From contig CM019214.1 of assembly GCA_009741485.1 (NCBI GenBank), positions 54,090,550 to 54,154,549 on the forward strand: 64,000 nt of DNA, read 5' to 3'. This DNA is from Malurus cyaneus samueli. Taxonomy: Eukaryota; Chordata; Aves; Passeriformes; Maluridae. The notes beneath the pieces were generated by a model that had not been told where the DNA came from, searched no databases, and was given only the letters and a program-made list of their open reading frames with translations. The first letter of the stretch is position 1. Every line of letters begins with the position of its first letter. Shown piece by piece: positions 51,831 to 64,000 of the stretch. The position numbers and the translations under genes were made by a program.

Positions 51831-52040
51831 GAGCTCAAATAATCAGGGGAGGTTTAGATCAGATACCAGGGAGAAGTTTCTTCACCAAGAGGGTGGCTGG
51901 ACACTGGAACAGGTCCCAGGGAAGTGGTCACAGCAACAAACCTGACAGAGTTCAAGAAGCATTTGGACAATGCTCTCAGGCACCTGGTGTGATTCTCGGG
52001 ATAGGTCCCTTCCAAATCAGCAAATTCTGTGATTCTGTGA
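51831..52040 (+). mobile_element. CR1 LINE 3' fragment with ATTCTGTG tail
   Basis: The blocks GGTTTAGATCAGATACCAGG, AAGTTTCTTCACCAAGAGGG, CACTGGAACAGGTCCCAGGG, AGTTCAAGAAGCATTTGGAC and GATAGGTCCCTTCCAAAT follow CR1 3' order on plus. The fragment ends in two copies of the diagnostic octamer ATTCTGTG (52024-52039) plus a final A. This is the clearest CR1 end in the window and fixes the sauropsid origin of the DNA. It is 5'-truncated, and the left boundary is approximate. Minus-strand frames at 51599-52057 are by-products. Confidence 0.95.
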
Positions 52041-52993
52041 AATTCCCTTTCTTTCACATAGTCCTCACTATGGAGATAGGATCTGTCTCTGTCTGTTGTT
52101 AAATCTAATATATGATTGTGCAGATTTTCCTGAGGTTATTGGTTTGGATTGATGACAGGGCCTAAAGGAACACGTAATATATATTTTTTCGAATTCCTTA
52201 TAAAAGTTTGTTCAAATATTTGTTAAAGAATTGCAGGGCAAGCATTTTCACAGTTAATTTGCAATCTCTTTGATTTCTCATCTCTTCAAAAATGTTGCAG
52301 TTAATCAAGGCTCAGAAGCAATACCATATGTTTAATCTCAATAAAATTAGAGAACAATTTTGTAGAGAACAAAGATGTAGTCCGTGGAACTATCCTAATT
52401 TAGACTGCACTGTTACCAGAACAAGAAACCTTTTTCCAAGAAGTCTGCAACACCTTTTTCCCTGGACTGCTTCAGACTTCTGGCTGCTGCAACACAAGTT
52501 ATTTTTGTCAGAAAATATTAAAAAAATCAGAGCATGTCCCTGTCTGATTCCTAAACAAAAATATGAATTAAACTAGTTTCTTACTACTTCTATTTTCAAG
52601 TATTTGCAACAGTGATAATAAAGGAATAAATTAAATAATTTCTCATGTGAAGTCAAAAAAGATTTTCCAGATGACATTTAGTCAGACTAAAAATCTATTC
52701 ATTTGCATATCCTTATTTCAGTCTTTGTATTTAAAGTAAATGATCAATCAGCATAGAAGAGACTAAAAATCAATAAAGCAAATACATTTTCCTTGTAACT
52801 TGTCCAAAGGTTGTGATTTAGTTATAGTGCAACTTAAGTTGCCAATTCAGTTACACCATGTGCGACAGCATAACGTCTTTTTATTGATCACAAACTCTGT
52901 GGCTCACAAAACAAAGACAAGAGGGTTTAAAAATGCCAAGTCCAAAAAACAATTCTGTTCTAATGGGCTTTAGTACACCCATTTCCCAACATT
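52041..52993. other. Unique non-coding DNA, no gene seen
   Basis: A 94-codon plus frame at 52292-52576 has plausible-looking composition but no recognisable family. The rest is AT-rich and unique. Confidence 0.5.
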
Positions 52994-53070
52994 GTGTCCT
53001 GATCTGAAGTCTGTGGGAGTCAACAACTGTCTTCCCATTGACTGCAGTGGTATTAAAGTGGGGTTTTGAA
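52994..53070. repeat. Degraded copy of the 27.7-kb palindromic type
   Basis: GTCCTGATCTGAAGTC, GTGGGAGTCAACAACTG and CTTCCCATTGACTGCAG share the order and several words of the element at 27746-27816, including CCCATTGACTGCAG verbatim. The outer arms are more eroded here. I treat the two as members of one old family, with low certainty at the edges. Confidence 0.5.
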
Positions 53071-54908
53071 TTTTTACACAATTAAAACATAGTAATAAAA
53101 CCTACATATGAGAAACATTCATTTGCCAGAAGCATTCCTCATATGGTGCTTGTGTTGATGACAATGACATTTTGCCATACAGAATGCAAGCAGAACTATG
53201 TAAAGAAGGAATAACTCACTGTGAAGAGGAAAAATTCAGATTTTCCTCAATTTGTAAAGCAAACTTGCTTCTTCAGTATTTTATTGTCATCTGTTCATGG
53301 AGAACATTCTTCTCCATTCGGTCAGTGGAGGACTTTGAAGACCAAACGAACTCAGGGAACAAGCACCACGTTGTGCATGGATTTATGTAAGTGCATGCAC
53401 AAGGGTATATGCAGAAAGTGCAAAATGCCTCTTCCTAAAATCGGTTGCAATTTCTGGCTTGGGAAGGCTGGCTAAGGGCAAAGGGAGAGGGAGAGAGATT
53501 TTGTTACCACAGGCATAAAAAATTTCTGGCACCAGCTCTTGCAACTGCAGAACAGAACAGAGTAATGATAGTTTACATTTTTCAAATTTCCAGGAGGACA
53601 TATTTAACATCCTATGGGCTTATCACTTAAAAATATATGCCATCCATTCCTTAAATAAAATTGCTACTTTTAATAACTTCTGCTTTGACCTTGCAAAACA
53701 GACAATGCCATGATCAATTATCCCCAAAGTCTTCGTTAAATCTCCTCCAAAATATTGCCTACTCCTAAATAGGATTAGGATTTCTAAAAAATCCAAAGTG
53801 AAGCAGTAAGTGATTTTCATCCTTTAAAACCAGAATTTGGACACGAATTTCCATATGCCCCTTCACTAATATCTGTCTCTACCAAAAAAGCCTGTTTAAT
53901 TTGCCTTCACACAGTTTGAATTGTCCCAGAAGGTCCAAAGAAAATCAAACTGGGGAAATGAAGAGATGTTGATGTTCCTGGGAAATTGCAGATTTCGTTC
54001 TGAAGTTTCTTAATGCAGAATAGGTTTCATGTAATTAGCCCATCAATCAAAAGACAGTGAGATTCTGGAAATTATTGTAATTAGGAGTCACTCTGCTTAA
54101 GGCCTAACAGAAAATGTTCTTCCAAGTAACTGGTGAGAGAATTTGCCTAAAGAGTGGGACATTCCTGTACAAACCCTTACTCCGGAATACTTTTACACCA
54201 AATTAAATTGTTGTGGCAAGGAGAGTGAAATCAAGGAACTCAGCAGATGTATGGATGGCCTGAGCCCAGCCTCTGCCATCAGGAGAGAGCCTCTTTCACA
54301 CTCACCTCTCAGAACAGCTTCATTATTAGCATGAAGGAGAAAAGCATCCCTTGCCTATCCATTTTGCTGCACTCTGATCATGTTTGCAGGATCAGGCCCA
54401 TTGTACCCCTGGCTTTGATATTTCTGCTTTGGCTTTAACTTAAACAGCTTCAGTGCCTGTAGGGATTTAGACTTTAAAAAGTGTTTTTTCAAATCCACCC
54501 TAGTAACAATTTGTGGGAACACTTAGTTTTACTTATTAATCTTCATTTGTACATAATTCTTTCAGGGTCCATTCTTGTGATTAAGGAATTGCTTAGCTCA
54601 CCAGAGACCTGATCACTAGCATGAGGTGGGGAAAAGAGAACAGGGTATGTGTGCTGAGATAGTGAAGTAGCTAAACATGGAGCTTCTCAGGCAGTCTCCT
54701 GCTTTGGCCTTTGTACATTCTGTGATGTTTCAGTGAAATGAGAGATCATGGTACATTCTCAAAGTGTCTTAATATGAGCCAGCCAAGTGTCAAAATAAAG
54801 AACAGAGCAACACAGCCATGAATCATGCAGAGTGGTAGGGAAGTGTTCAGATTTTGAGTAGAAAGCATGCCAGCTCTCTAAAAAGTGCAGTCTGGGCTGT
54901 AGGAGATT
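53071..54908. other. Unique non-coding DNA, no gene seen
   Basis: Overlapping frames of 60-84 codons at 53172-53630 lie on both strands and are unrecognised. Otherwise AT-rich unique DNA. Confidence 0.5.
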
Positions 54909-55007
54909 GTGTCTTTTTTTCTGTTTACTTTTTTTTTGTTTCTTTGTTTGTTTGTTTGGTTGGTTTTTTGGGTTTTTTTTTTTTTTTTTTTGCGGGGGGG
55001 GGGGGGG
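54909..55007 (+). repeat. T/G low-complexity tract with T19 and G14 runs
   Basis: A T-rich stretch with (TTTG)n units passes into 19 T (54973-54991), GC, then 14 G (54994-55007). On minus it is an A-rich CAAA-type tract preceded by a C-run. Three open frames through it (poly-Pro/Lys or poly-Phe/Gly) are artefacts of low complexity. The homopolymer lengths are likely to be polymorphic or inaccurately sequenced. Confidence 0.9.
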
Positions 55008-58000
55008 TGTTGCTCTGCTTCTTCTTGTGTATTCCTGTATTTGCAATCTGTAAATAAACCTGCGACGCATTTTGGATCATAGTTGTTTGCTGTACCACAA
55101 TGCAATACTGAATTTGGAAGAATTCATGGCAGATTTTAAAATCACATGAAAAGGGTTGACATTCCTGGGAGATCAAGTGCCAAATCAATTAAAGACACTT
55201 TGGACATCAAGGTTGAGCTACTGATGGCATTTCTTCTCTCAAGACTATATGAAAGAGACATTTAGCATTTTTGCTACAAATTTCTACTCTACCTGGAGCA
55301 GGGAAAGACTTGGAAAGGATGTGCCTCATGTATTTAAAGTGTACAATAAGGAGCTTCTAAAAAGATACTGAAAACAAAATGCAAATTTTAGGAAAATTTA
55401 ATAACAAATAAAGATGAAATAAAGGAATATGACTTACATGAACTTGGCAGAGGTATTAGAAAATGGTTATCTGCTGGGGAGAGAAAATGTAAGAAGATAA
55501 AAGACTTTGAAAATATATCTAAAAGACTTTGAAAATACATCTTTAGTTTGTTTGGCTGCTTGGTATCATAGTTCTTTGTCACATTAGTTTTTTTAGAACA
55601 AATAAATTTTGTGAAGAGATCAGTTGCACTAAAGAATTTTGATCATGAACTGACCTGTTAGAACAGCATGAATATGCTCTCATTCACATTATCCTGAATT
55701 GAATAAATAGCATTCATTTATTTTCCTTTGATTTCACTATTATTGCTCTGTTCAACAGTCCCTCACTTTCCTGTATTGCAACCCAGTTTTAGTTATTCTG
55801 ATGACTCACAGGCCTGTGTTGCCAGGAGGTTCTTTCGTACAGCTAATGCCTTATTCCAAAACATTTCACTTTATTTTCCTTTTGCTAGAACCTTGGCCAA
55901 CATAGTCCTGGATTTGTCCCATTCAGGTTTTAAGCACATAACTGACACGGGAGTTTAGCAGCTTCCTGAACATGCAATTGGCACCATCAAAAGTTAGATT
56001 CAGTTTGATTCATCACAGCTCCTCCTATTCCCATTCACTCAATACTGAGAAAGGCTGAAGTTACTGCTATAGGTACCTCAGTTAGGCAGGGTTATTTCAG
56101 GTCCCGAAGTCTTTAAATCAGTACTAAACACCTACTTTTTAAAGATGCTCTACCTTTTATACAGATAGCATAGCTCTGACAGAAAATTTACTCATAAAAC
56201 TGTCACACACTGGGCAGACTTGATGTTCTTAATGACATTTATCATTAAATCCTAGCATCCAGAATTTATGGCATAAGGTATAGGACTGATGGAAGATGGC
56301 TACAGGTAGCCTGGCTACAAGAATTTTTACTAGGTGAAAAGTAAATTAAATGTGTATAAATTGTGTATGCAGTCTTGCAGTCATCAAATCACACTGGGAT
56401 ATAAACCAGTGCATTGAAAAATAAAATAAAGTTCGAGCAACCAACTTCAATTTATAATGTTCTATGTATAGCATGATGTGAAACAAGATATACCAAGACT
56501 TTTTGCTTTCTTCAGGTAAATTTGGGTTGCAAAGATTTGCTTCCCTTCCCTGCACAAGTGCATTTCACTTTGCTTTGGAGGACCATTTCCTGACAAACTG
56601 ACAACTGATATTCAGCTGATAGCAGCACTCTTTGTTACTGCATAAATGAGCTACATACAGCTGCTGACATGGCTGAGATTGTTGCAAAAACTCTTCACCA
56701 AAGTGTTTTTTACGTACAAAACTGGTGGGAACATTTTCTGAACCTTCGGTACTTCCCTTGTTCCTTTCTTTGTGCTTGTTTGTTTGTTCTTACTCAGTCC
56801 CATCATCTTCTGGCATTGTTCTTGACTAATTGGGATGGACTGATTCCTAACACGTGTTGTCAGTGGATTGTTTGCTGGCATATCTGACAATATTACCATC
56901 TATTTCAACCTCTTCTAAATTTTGGTGGGTTTATATTGTGGAAATTTAATAAACAGACTGGTAATTTCCAAAAAGAAATGTCAGCAAGATGTGTGGGATA
57001 GGACAAGGCTTACTCTGTATCCCATATTCTTCAAATACAATTGTTCTTTTCAAAGCAGCAGAGCCGTTCAGCAGTCAAGGACTATCTGTATCCCATATGC
57101 TAAAGCCAGATGTCAATATCGCTGTGTGCAAATTTGCAGTGCAGTGTTCAGAACAGTCAAACCATATTTCAGGGGAGGACATTGTCCAGGGAACTCAAGT
57201 GGGAGAGTTTCCAGCACAGCTCCCTGCCAAAATAGTAATAAATCCTTTCTTTAGGGACTGGACAAACGTTTTGCATTATGTGGAAAACTAACTCTCCTTT
57301 CTTTACCAATAAAGCAGCTAAACTACAAACTAATGTTTTAAAAACACTCACCTCTCTCCACTGCCTGTGAGAGGCAGAGTGTGAGCAGTTCAGATAAAAA
57401 CATTGACTTTTTGTGCAATGAATCCCACCCTCAGTGCATAAGCACCAGTGATTATGAAAGCACAGATTTACTACCATCCACCCCAGAGCACATGCTGTAT
57501 CTTCCCACTCATTCCACCCCCTTTCATGAGATATGTTCATCATATGTGTCTCCCCCTCTGATCCCTCTAAATTCATTTTGCTCAGCCAGCACTGCTGAGG
57601 TAGGTGGAAACCTACCACCACTCCAGTGACCCCAGCAGCACTTCAGAAGTATTGCTTTCTTGCTCACTTTCCCATCTACTGATAGTCCTGGCTGCCTTCC
57701 ACTTTTCTTCTTGCTCCCCAGCTGAATGCTATCACTACAGACCACTTATTTGGGTAGATTCAGGGAGGTCACCAACAAATCTTTTGTCCTTTGGAGAGCT
57801 GGAGCACAACATCAATGATGGAGGGGTAGGAGGTTAGAGCAGACCTCTCCTATTAAAAAAATATTCTGATTTCAGTGGAGATCCTCACAGAGATCTACTC
57901 CTGTGATGCCATGAAACAATTTCTTTCTGGGGTAAACGAAATGTTGTCAATAAGGCATAGAAGTTCCAGGCAAAACTAATGAGAAATGAAAACATTTGTG

Positions 58001-59756
58001 ATGTGGTTTTCAGCCTTCAGAAAGGCACTTCTTAGGCAAAATGAAGGGAGGAACAGTTTAGAATACATATTGAATAAAAGGAAATACATTATTGGATTTC
58101 CTTTTTTATTGAGCAAAACTCTAGGGTCCCATTGCATACTGAATTCTCCACAGTTCATTATCATATAAATCTCACTCATTCTCCACACCCAGTGCACCTA
58201 TTCATCATCAATGAGCAACTATCCTTACACCACTATTTTTGTACATTTACATCTGGGACTAATGCTGGCATGGAAGCTTCAAGACCCCCCAGGATGCAGC
58301 AGAAATTTGTACATTGAATCATGAGCATTTTAAATTGCATGAACACAAATGAACGACTTCACATCTCAAATAGTTTGATCCAGGATGGTCTTTTTAAGTA
58401 AGACAGACAATGAGCATTTTTGTGTGCATGTAAACCAGTAGAGCATACGGAAATGAAATGCATATAAGAATAATAAAAAAAGAATAATAAAAAGAGAATT
58501 TTTGTTGTGTGTATGCAAGTAACAGTTTGAGAAGCACAAAGCTTTCACCAAAGTTGAAATGAGTCTTTTATTTTTCAGATATGAATATAGCTATCCCCAC
58601 CCTATCCCCCTGTCCCCCATACCATGCAAAGGACAGATGTAATTTACATTTTTCTTTTCCTGGAAGATACCAGATGGTTAACAGAGTGCTTCAGGAGCTG
58701 AATTCAGAGGAAAGGAGATGGATCCTATTTCCAAGAACTGTGTAAAGTAAGAATTTCTGTTTGAAGGTTTTTACAGCACTTTGTTCCCAACTGTTTATTG
58801 TATCCTGACTAAAGCAATTTTGGCATACGATCCCAATAGTATATCTGTGTCCTGATAGATGTTAAAACTACTTCAAACCTTTGCCATCTGACTGAAAATG
58901 TTAACTTTTTAGGCGTTATCTGTAGCTTTGCTTGCCAAAGAATAAAAAAGAGCACATATTTGGCAGCACCCAAAAGAGTCACATCAAAATAGTCCCCAAA
59001 AGTAATTCAATCTCCTCTTACTTCACAATAAGACACATTTGAATCTTTAATGGATTGTAGCTAAAGAAAAATTGTTCCAAAGCAGCTGAATAGGTTGACA
59101 GTTTAGGGCCAAATTTCAAGAATGCATTTGCATGTTACCTGAAAATCCTATCTACAAGTCGGAGCATCTCAGCAGTTTGAGCCTCCATGAATGTTAACTC
59201 TGAGCCTGGTAGGAGTTTAGACACACTCTTGATTTTGTAAGGAACCAGTCCTGAGGGTTTTGGATATGCTTGCTTGACTTCTGAGTTGATAAATACAATC
59301 AGTAGATGAAAGGAGATGCACTGCATGAATGAGCCCTTCTTCTGTCTAGAAAATGGTTGGGATACAGCCAGCAGAAGACAGCATTGACCTGTCCCTTCTT
59401 CAGAACTTAGTCAGGTAACCCAGGATTTGGGGAGAGGCACTCCTAACTACACGTTTCAGGCTGTTGTACCCAGTCTGATATTAGGCACTCACAAAAGCAG
59501 AGCTTGCTTTTCTAAACACAGTCTGCCCTCTGCTTATCAGTTTTATGGTTCAAAAACTCATGAAGGATGCAGGAAGTTTAGAGGTCTGAACCTTTGCCCT
59601 TTTAGCTTGAGCTATGTCTCAAACTCCATGCTGTAGACCAGCTACACACTTTCCTCCTGTTGAGGCTTTGTTTTTTTAAGCAAGATTCAGATTTAAGACA
59701 GATCATTCCCTTAATGCAGGGTGGGGAACAACAAATAATTTGGGAACCTCTTGGGT
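55008..59756. other. Unique non-coding DNA, includes 150-codon ORF
   Basis: The longest frame of the window, 150 codons on minus at 57169-57621, overlaps plus frames of 110, 100 and 82 codons. It is rich in His, Cys and Trp and resembles nothing I know. The simplest reading is chance. No RNA genes or repeat families are evident apart from the short tandem listed separately. Confidence 0.5.
55499..55542. repeat. 22-bp tandem duplication
   Basis: AAAAGACTTTGAAAATATAT plus CT at 55499-55520 is followed directly by a copy differing at one position (55521-55542). Confidence 0.95.
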
Positions 59757-60070
59757 AGGTCGCTCAGCTGGGAGGGGGGAGACCTGGTTCAGGTCCTGAT
59801 CCCAATCTCGACTTTTTTCTAAATCTCTCACATGCAAACTGCATAAACTTATCTGGGAGGGGAACCAGGCATCTCCCTGCACCCTGCAGAGAACACTAAC
59901 TATGAGGTCTCAGAAATCTGGGCAATTTATTGCCCAGCATGTGGGATACTGAATAATCCTCTCAATATTCCAAACTTTCTTACTTGTCTGATCAGTCTTC
60001 CTGAACACCTGATTTAGGTGCTTTGACTTATTTCCTGAGCACTTGGCATAAACTTTGTAGGCACTGCAGA
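59757..60070. repeat. Old tRNA-like palindromic repeat
   Basis: The left arm (59757-59800) reads TAGGTCGCTCAGCTGGGAGG, GGGGAGACCTGGTTCAGGTC. The right arm (about 59860-59903) gives the approximate reverse complement, including GGAACCAGGCATCTCCCTGC and AGAACACTAACTA. The arms resemble tRNA A- and B-box-like sequence. Downstream, CACCTGATTTAGGTGCTTT (about 60006-60024) and a second GCACTTGG/TAGGCACT pair may be part of the same element. I recall such composite palindromes as an old family in turtles, crocodilians and birds, with uncertain name. It is not an intact tRNA gene: the arms are degenerate and no cloverleaf can be completed. Confidence 0.5.
59918..59937. repeat. 8-bp perfect hairpin, 4-nt loop
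   Basis: CTGGGCAA and TTGCCCAG pair perfectly around TTTA. It lies within the palindromic repeat region and may derive from it. Confidence 0.7.
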
Positions 60071-61158
60071 GATAAAAGTTCAAAACAGTCGTTATCAAAC
60101 TAGCTCTAAATCACTTTTCAAAGGTCTTGCAGAAGTCCTAAGTCCACTAAATGTACATGAAAAAGAAAATCACCCAGAGTCGTTTCTATTTTTACATACC
60201 TGTTTTGCCTCAGTCGTTCTCATATCTGTTTAATTGCTGGAAAACTGTGCACTAGTGCAGACATTTAATAACTGGGCATGCTCTGCCCAACTGCAGACAC
60301 TTAGGTTGGCCAGGCAGCCAGCAAAAGACATCATCATCATTGCCATGAAGGTGCCAGAAGATGTGGCAAGGTTAATGATCTGTATGGCAGTGTGCCTGGC
60401 AGGACGTGCCAATTCCCTGCCACAAAGGCTGCCCTCAGATTCTTATCCTAAGGTGGAATCAAGAGAAATCAGACCACTCACAGGGACACAATGTCAAAGA
60501 GGACAAAGTGCAAGCCTAAAGAGAATAGCAGAATATAGTATAGCTCTGCAAAGAATGCAGTATTCATTCCCTGCTCTGGCCTCCCAGTGATTTTGCTGCC
60601 TTGCCCTCTGTACTTTTTATTCTTTAGCTATTAAAGGAATTAAAAATTCAATAATGCACATTAAAAACTGCAGCCTTAATCTGAAGGAATGGAAATAATG
60701 GTTGAGGCTCTCTAAACTTTCTCAGAGAGAGCACACAGAAATATTTACAAACCTGCAATTCATCAAAAAGCAGCAAATTGTTTCTTATATATCCTTATAC
60801 TATGCATCTTCAAGGCTTGTGTTAGTTTTATGCAGAAGGTCAAATTAATTCCACATGCAATTCAATGCAGCAAGTGAAGCTGTATTGTGGCTTCATGTGG
60901 CCATATAGATTATCTAGACTATTATTCAAAAAACAACAAATTACCGGAGTTTAAAAGCATTTGTAATAAAACAAATAAGTGTTTCATCATGTTCCTTCCT
61001 GTGGCACATTAAAGCTGTGGCTGTTAGTCTTTTACTACTACGTTTAAATCCGTGACAAAGTACTGGAACTGGTTTTTGGCCTGTGGTTTGAGGGGGTGTT
61101 TGGAGTAGATGTTCTGTGAATCCTTCAGGACTATCCTATCTTTTGCATGCAATTGGAA
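60071..61158. other. Unique non-coding DNA, no gene seen
   Basis: A 118-codon plus frame (60234-60590) overlaps a 60-codon minus frame and is unrecognised. The 60780-61030 part is complex, AT-rich and repeat-free, a possible conserved non-coding stretch, but this cannot be tested from one sequence. Confidence 0.5.
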
Positions 61159-61208
61159 AGGACTGGTCTGTGTAATCTAGGTGGTCCCTTCTGTCCTATG
61201 ATCTTATG
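61159..61208 (+). mobile_element. Degraded CR1 tail (probable)
   Basis: GGACTGGTCTGTGTAATCTA followed by GGTGGTCCCTTCTGTCCTAT and GATCTTATG resembles the last 50 bp of an old CR1, where 'gactagatga...aggtcccttccaaccctatgattctatg' is expected. Upstream similarity is too weak to extend the call with confidence. Confidence 0.45.
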
Positions 61209-64000
61209 CTTCAGTTTTTCAAAGCCTTCACCATGTACCTCACAAAATATATCTTTCACACTCTTGGACTGGATTGCTACTCTCAAACTGCTGATGGAGA
61301 AAATTTAACTATTTGTTACGGAAGAACATGTTTGAAGGGTCAAGGACTTGGACAGTATTCACTTCCAACAGTGGGATATTAATCAGAAAAAATACATCTC
61401 ACCATAGGTTAAAGAAACATCTTTCTCAGTTGTCTGACTTCAGCTGTATTTTGTTTCTACCGAAACAAAGGTATTTTTCCATGTAAGGCAAGTAGTTACT
61501 ACTGTATCTGGCATCTACTTGAAACCCTATCAGGTCATCCTGATTTATCTTTGTCAAATAGTAAGCCCTTTGGCTAGAGACTTATTTTCCCCACAGGTGT
61601 AAAAAATGCAAAACTGTAATTTATAAAACGGAAGATGACAGAATCCCATTTGTACAATACATCTAGATGCCAGAAGGTAATCTTATTACAAATAACACAG
61701 TCTTCTCACAGCACTTGCTATATTATTTTCCGGGTGGTCTAAAAAGTTGATTCAGAGAATAATGCCACAACAGCAACTTGTAGTTCCTAAGGCCAAATAG
61801 CCAGATGTGTCAATAAGCAGTGCAAACTGGAAACAGATGTAGGTCCTTGTTGAATAACAAATGTAATGAAAATACTTCCTTAGCTCTCTCATGCTTTCAC
61901 ACACACAAGAATTTATGTCTTCCATATTTTTTTAAATCAAATTATTTGCCTCTTCATTTTTATGTCACCAAGATCTCTTTCAAAATCTTAGTCACTCCAC
62001 AATGAACTAATAAAGATTAGTGTATCTACAGCAATTGCTTAATATCTGGTCAAATTGCTTCTACCTAATCATTTTATCATGGAAATTCCTTATCATCGAG
62101 ATAAGATGAAAACTGTTAAAGGCAGATGTGAAGGCCAAATGTGGGCAGTCTCCTGCACCTGCATAGTTTCTGCATGTGTATGAGAGCAGACAGTCAATAG
62201 GATTGATAACACATCTCAGACCACTAACAAATCCCTGACATGACTAAATAGACTTAAGTATTGAGTGAAAGTCAAAACAATGTTTCAGGAATATTTCACA
62301 CTATCAGGATCTCTGTGAGACCTTGTATAAAGCCACATGTCCAAACTTGATCTGTACCTTCAGTTCTTGTCTGCAAGTGATGACAGCTCAGTTATGTGAA
62401 AATCTACATTAAAGTGGAATACCAGCTTCAAAACAGAAAAGAAATATTTTTGTGAGCTAAGAATCCAGGTATTATTTGCTTAGATTGTGATGTTCAGAAC
62501 CAATCAAAAACTGCTACCCCAAATTCTTAAGAAGGGAGAAGTCACATTTTTCTTGACTAAAGTAATTTGAAGCTTTTTGAGCAGTATTGTACCCCACAAA
62601 AAAGACAACTTTTTTCACTCTACAGAAAACACAGCTTATTATGCTTCTTTAGTTTAACTGGAACTATCACCTTGTGAAATTAAACAGGAAACTGGAAGAA
62701 AAAAAGTTATCTGTCTTGTTCCCAGATGCCAGCATGCACAATGATCCTCATCAAATCTTTACCAGAGAAGTCATATCTGCATATGAAAAGGGCAAAGAGC
62801 ATGGAGGAAGAGCTCAAAAATGTGAGTCATTCCCACAAACTACAACAGGGAAAATATTTCACATGCAAAATCCCAGAAAGGTGTTGGAGCACTCATTACT
62901 CCTCCTAAAAGTGTGAACAGGAGGATAACCAACACTACACAAAAAACCCCATTTAATCAGAGCCTTTCTTCATCCCAGACCATTTCGGAAGCTCTGTGCA
63001 TGCTGTAGCTCTGGGAGCAGTTAGCCAGCACAAATGATTGAGCCTCTGCTCTGGGATGAGAGCTGGGCAGAAGGGCAGGGAGCAGAAGAGACAAACCTTT
63101 TAGCTGTGGTCTTACCCCTTAGCTACTGTGTCCTGAAACTGCTGCTTCAGTAATAGTATTTTGTTATTCTGAGTATATTGTTGATGAAATCCCAAGGAAA
63201 AAAACCAAAACAAAACAAAAAAAAAGTGTGAGGGTGTACTAATATTTATACGTACACAAGTCTATTACCTAGCAGTAAGAATGTGACTTACCAGCAACAG
63301 CTGTAAATCAGCTCCCGTGTGTCTCCTTGGATGCTGATAACATGATAGTGAAAAAGAAGGTGGGCAGATTTAGGCAAATGGAAACAAAGCTGCACTCTGA
63401 TCCTTGTATTACATTTATAGTCATTAAATAACCGAAAGCATGGGCAATTAGGGATATGTCTAAGTTAAAATATACCCCTTACTCCAGTTTCAAAATCTTT
63501 GAACTCAGAATCAAGTGCAAAAGAGAGCTAGATTTAATCTGGCAACATTAATTGTCATACAGCCAAAGGAAAGATTAAAATAAAAAAAGTTAGTCACGTT
63601 TTCCAGATGACTTCAATTCAGAAAGCAGTGACACTAAAAAGAACACAGAGGTCAATGTCCAGAACTACCTGAACATGATTCCCAGTGCATGTTGTTGCAA
63701 AAGCAAATGAAGACATTTTTCGGTTACACAAGTAGATTTTTTTTTTAAGCTGGAGTTGGCCAGTGGTGTTTCGGTGTTTGTGACATTGAAAAGTCATGTT
63801 TCATGTATCTAGTTTTGCTTCCCATACTGAAAGGGATGTTGTAAACCTGGTGAGGATGCATACAACAGTGATGTGTGATTTAGAAAATAGACCTTATGAA
63901 ATCAGATGGAATGGGTGCCCACAACCTCCTAGCGCTGCTCAGTCTTTGCTGCACAGCCTTTGGGGCTGCTCTATGGCGCAGTGATATCCATCTGCCTGTC
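61209..64000. other. Unique non-coding DNA, no gene seen
   Basis: AT-rich. An 80-codon plus frame at 62674-62916 overlaps a 60-codon frame in another phase and has no recognisable domain. An A-rich CAAAA-type low-complexity run lies at about 63197-63225. A T-run lies at 63739-63747. Nothing else recognised to the window end. Confidence 0.5.

Noticed and set aside
51599..52057. Minus-strand frames of 79 and 67 codons
   Set aside because: The second is antisense to the CR1 fragment and the first lies in unremarkable DNA; neither is recognised.
54759..55188. Proline/lysine-rich and phenylalanine-rich open frames
   Set aside because: Translated from the T/G low-complexity tract; not credible proteins.
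57169..57621. 150-codon minus-strand open frame, the longest in the window
   Set aside because: Overlaps several plus-strand frames, has odd His/Cys/Trp-rich composition, no recognisable domain and no splice or promoter support; this length is expected by chance in 64 kb.
59757..59812. Possible tRNA gene
   Set aside because: Only tRNA-like words remain; no complete cloverleaf, and the mirrored second arm points to a palindromic repeat.

Overview
The window looks like bird nuclear DNA, most likely from a songbird draft assembly. It is AT-rich and sparse in transposons. The recognisable interspersed repeats are mostly 3' fragments of CR1 LINEs, with the sauropsid ATTCTGTG-type 8-bp tail or its relatives. 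There is one LTR-like block (about 39.7-40.14 kb) that resembles songbird endogenous-retrovirus LTRs as I remember them. Several worn palindromic or tRNA-like repeats resemble families shared by birds, turtles and crocodilians. The bird assignment rests on the CR1 copies; the songbird assignment rests mainly on the LTR and is weaker.

I find no supportable protein-coding gene, exon, tRNA, rRNA, snoRNA or CRISPR array. Open reading frames reach only about 150 codons. They overlap on both strands, match no protein family I recognise and mostly lack credible splice contexts. This is what chance gives in 64 kb of AT-rich DNA. The window is best read as intergenic sequence or part of a very large intron.

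Layout: 1-7.5 kb is unique DNA with a 30-bp alternating purine-pyrimidine tract. A CR1 fragment lies at 7.53-7.71 kb. Unique DNA runs to 13.59 kb, where there is a single N. A 58-bp tandem repeat lies at 14.85 kb, followed by mostly unique DNA to 27.7 kb. From 27.7 to 36.4 kb there is a cluster of old elements: palindromic repeats, an LTR-like candidate, two reverse-strand CR1 pieces and MIR/tRNA-SINE-like traces. At 38.58 kb an exact 48-bp duplication flanks an N and is probably an assembly join artefact. The LTR follows at 39.7-40.14 kb. The 43.7-45.8 kb stretch holds a 42-bp tandem duplication, a perfect 26-bp inverted repeat and a dispersed palindrome. Further on are a CR1 fragment (51.8-52.0 kb), a T/G-rich low-complexity tract (54.9-55.0 kb), a tRNA-like palindromic repeat (59.76-60.07 kb) and a degraded CR1 tail (61.2 kb).

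No genes can be shown to act together here. The most useful observations are the probable assembly artefact, the perfect hairpin at 44.5 kb and the set of old palindromic repeats. I saw no evidence of an undescribed system.
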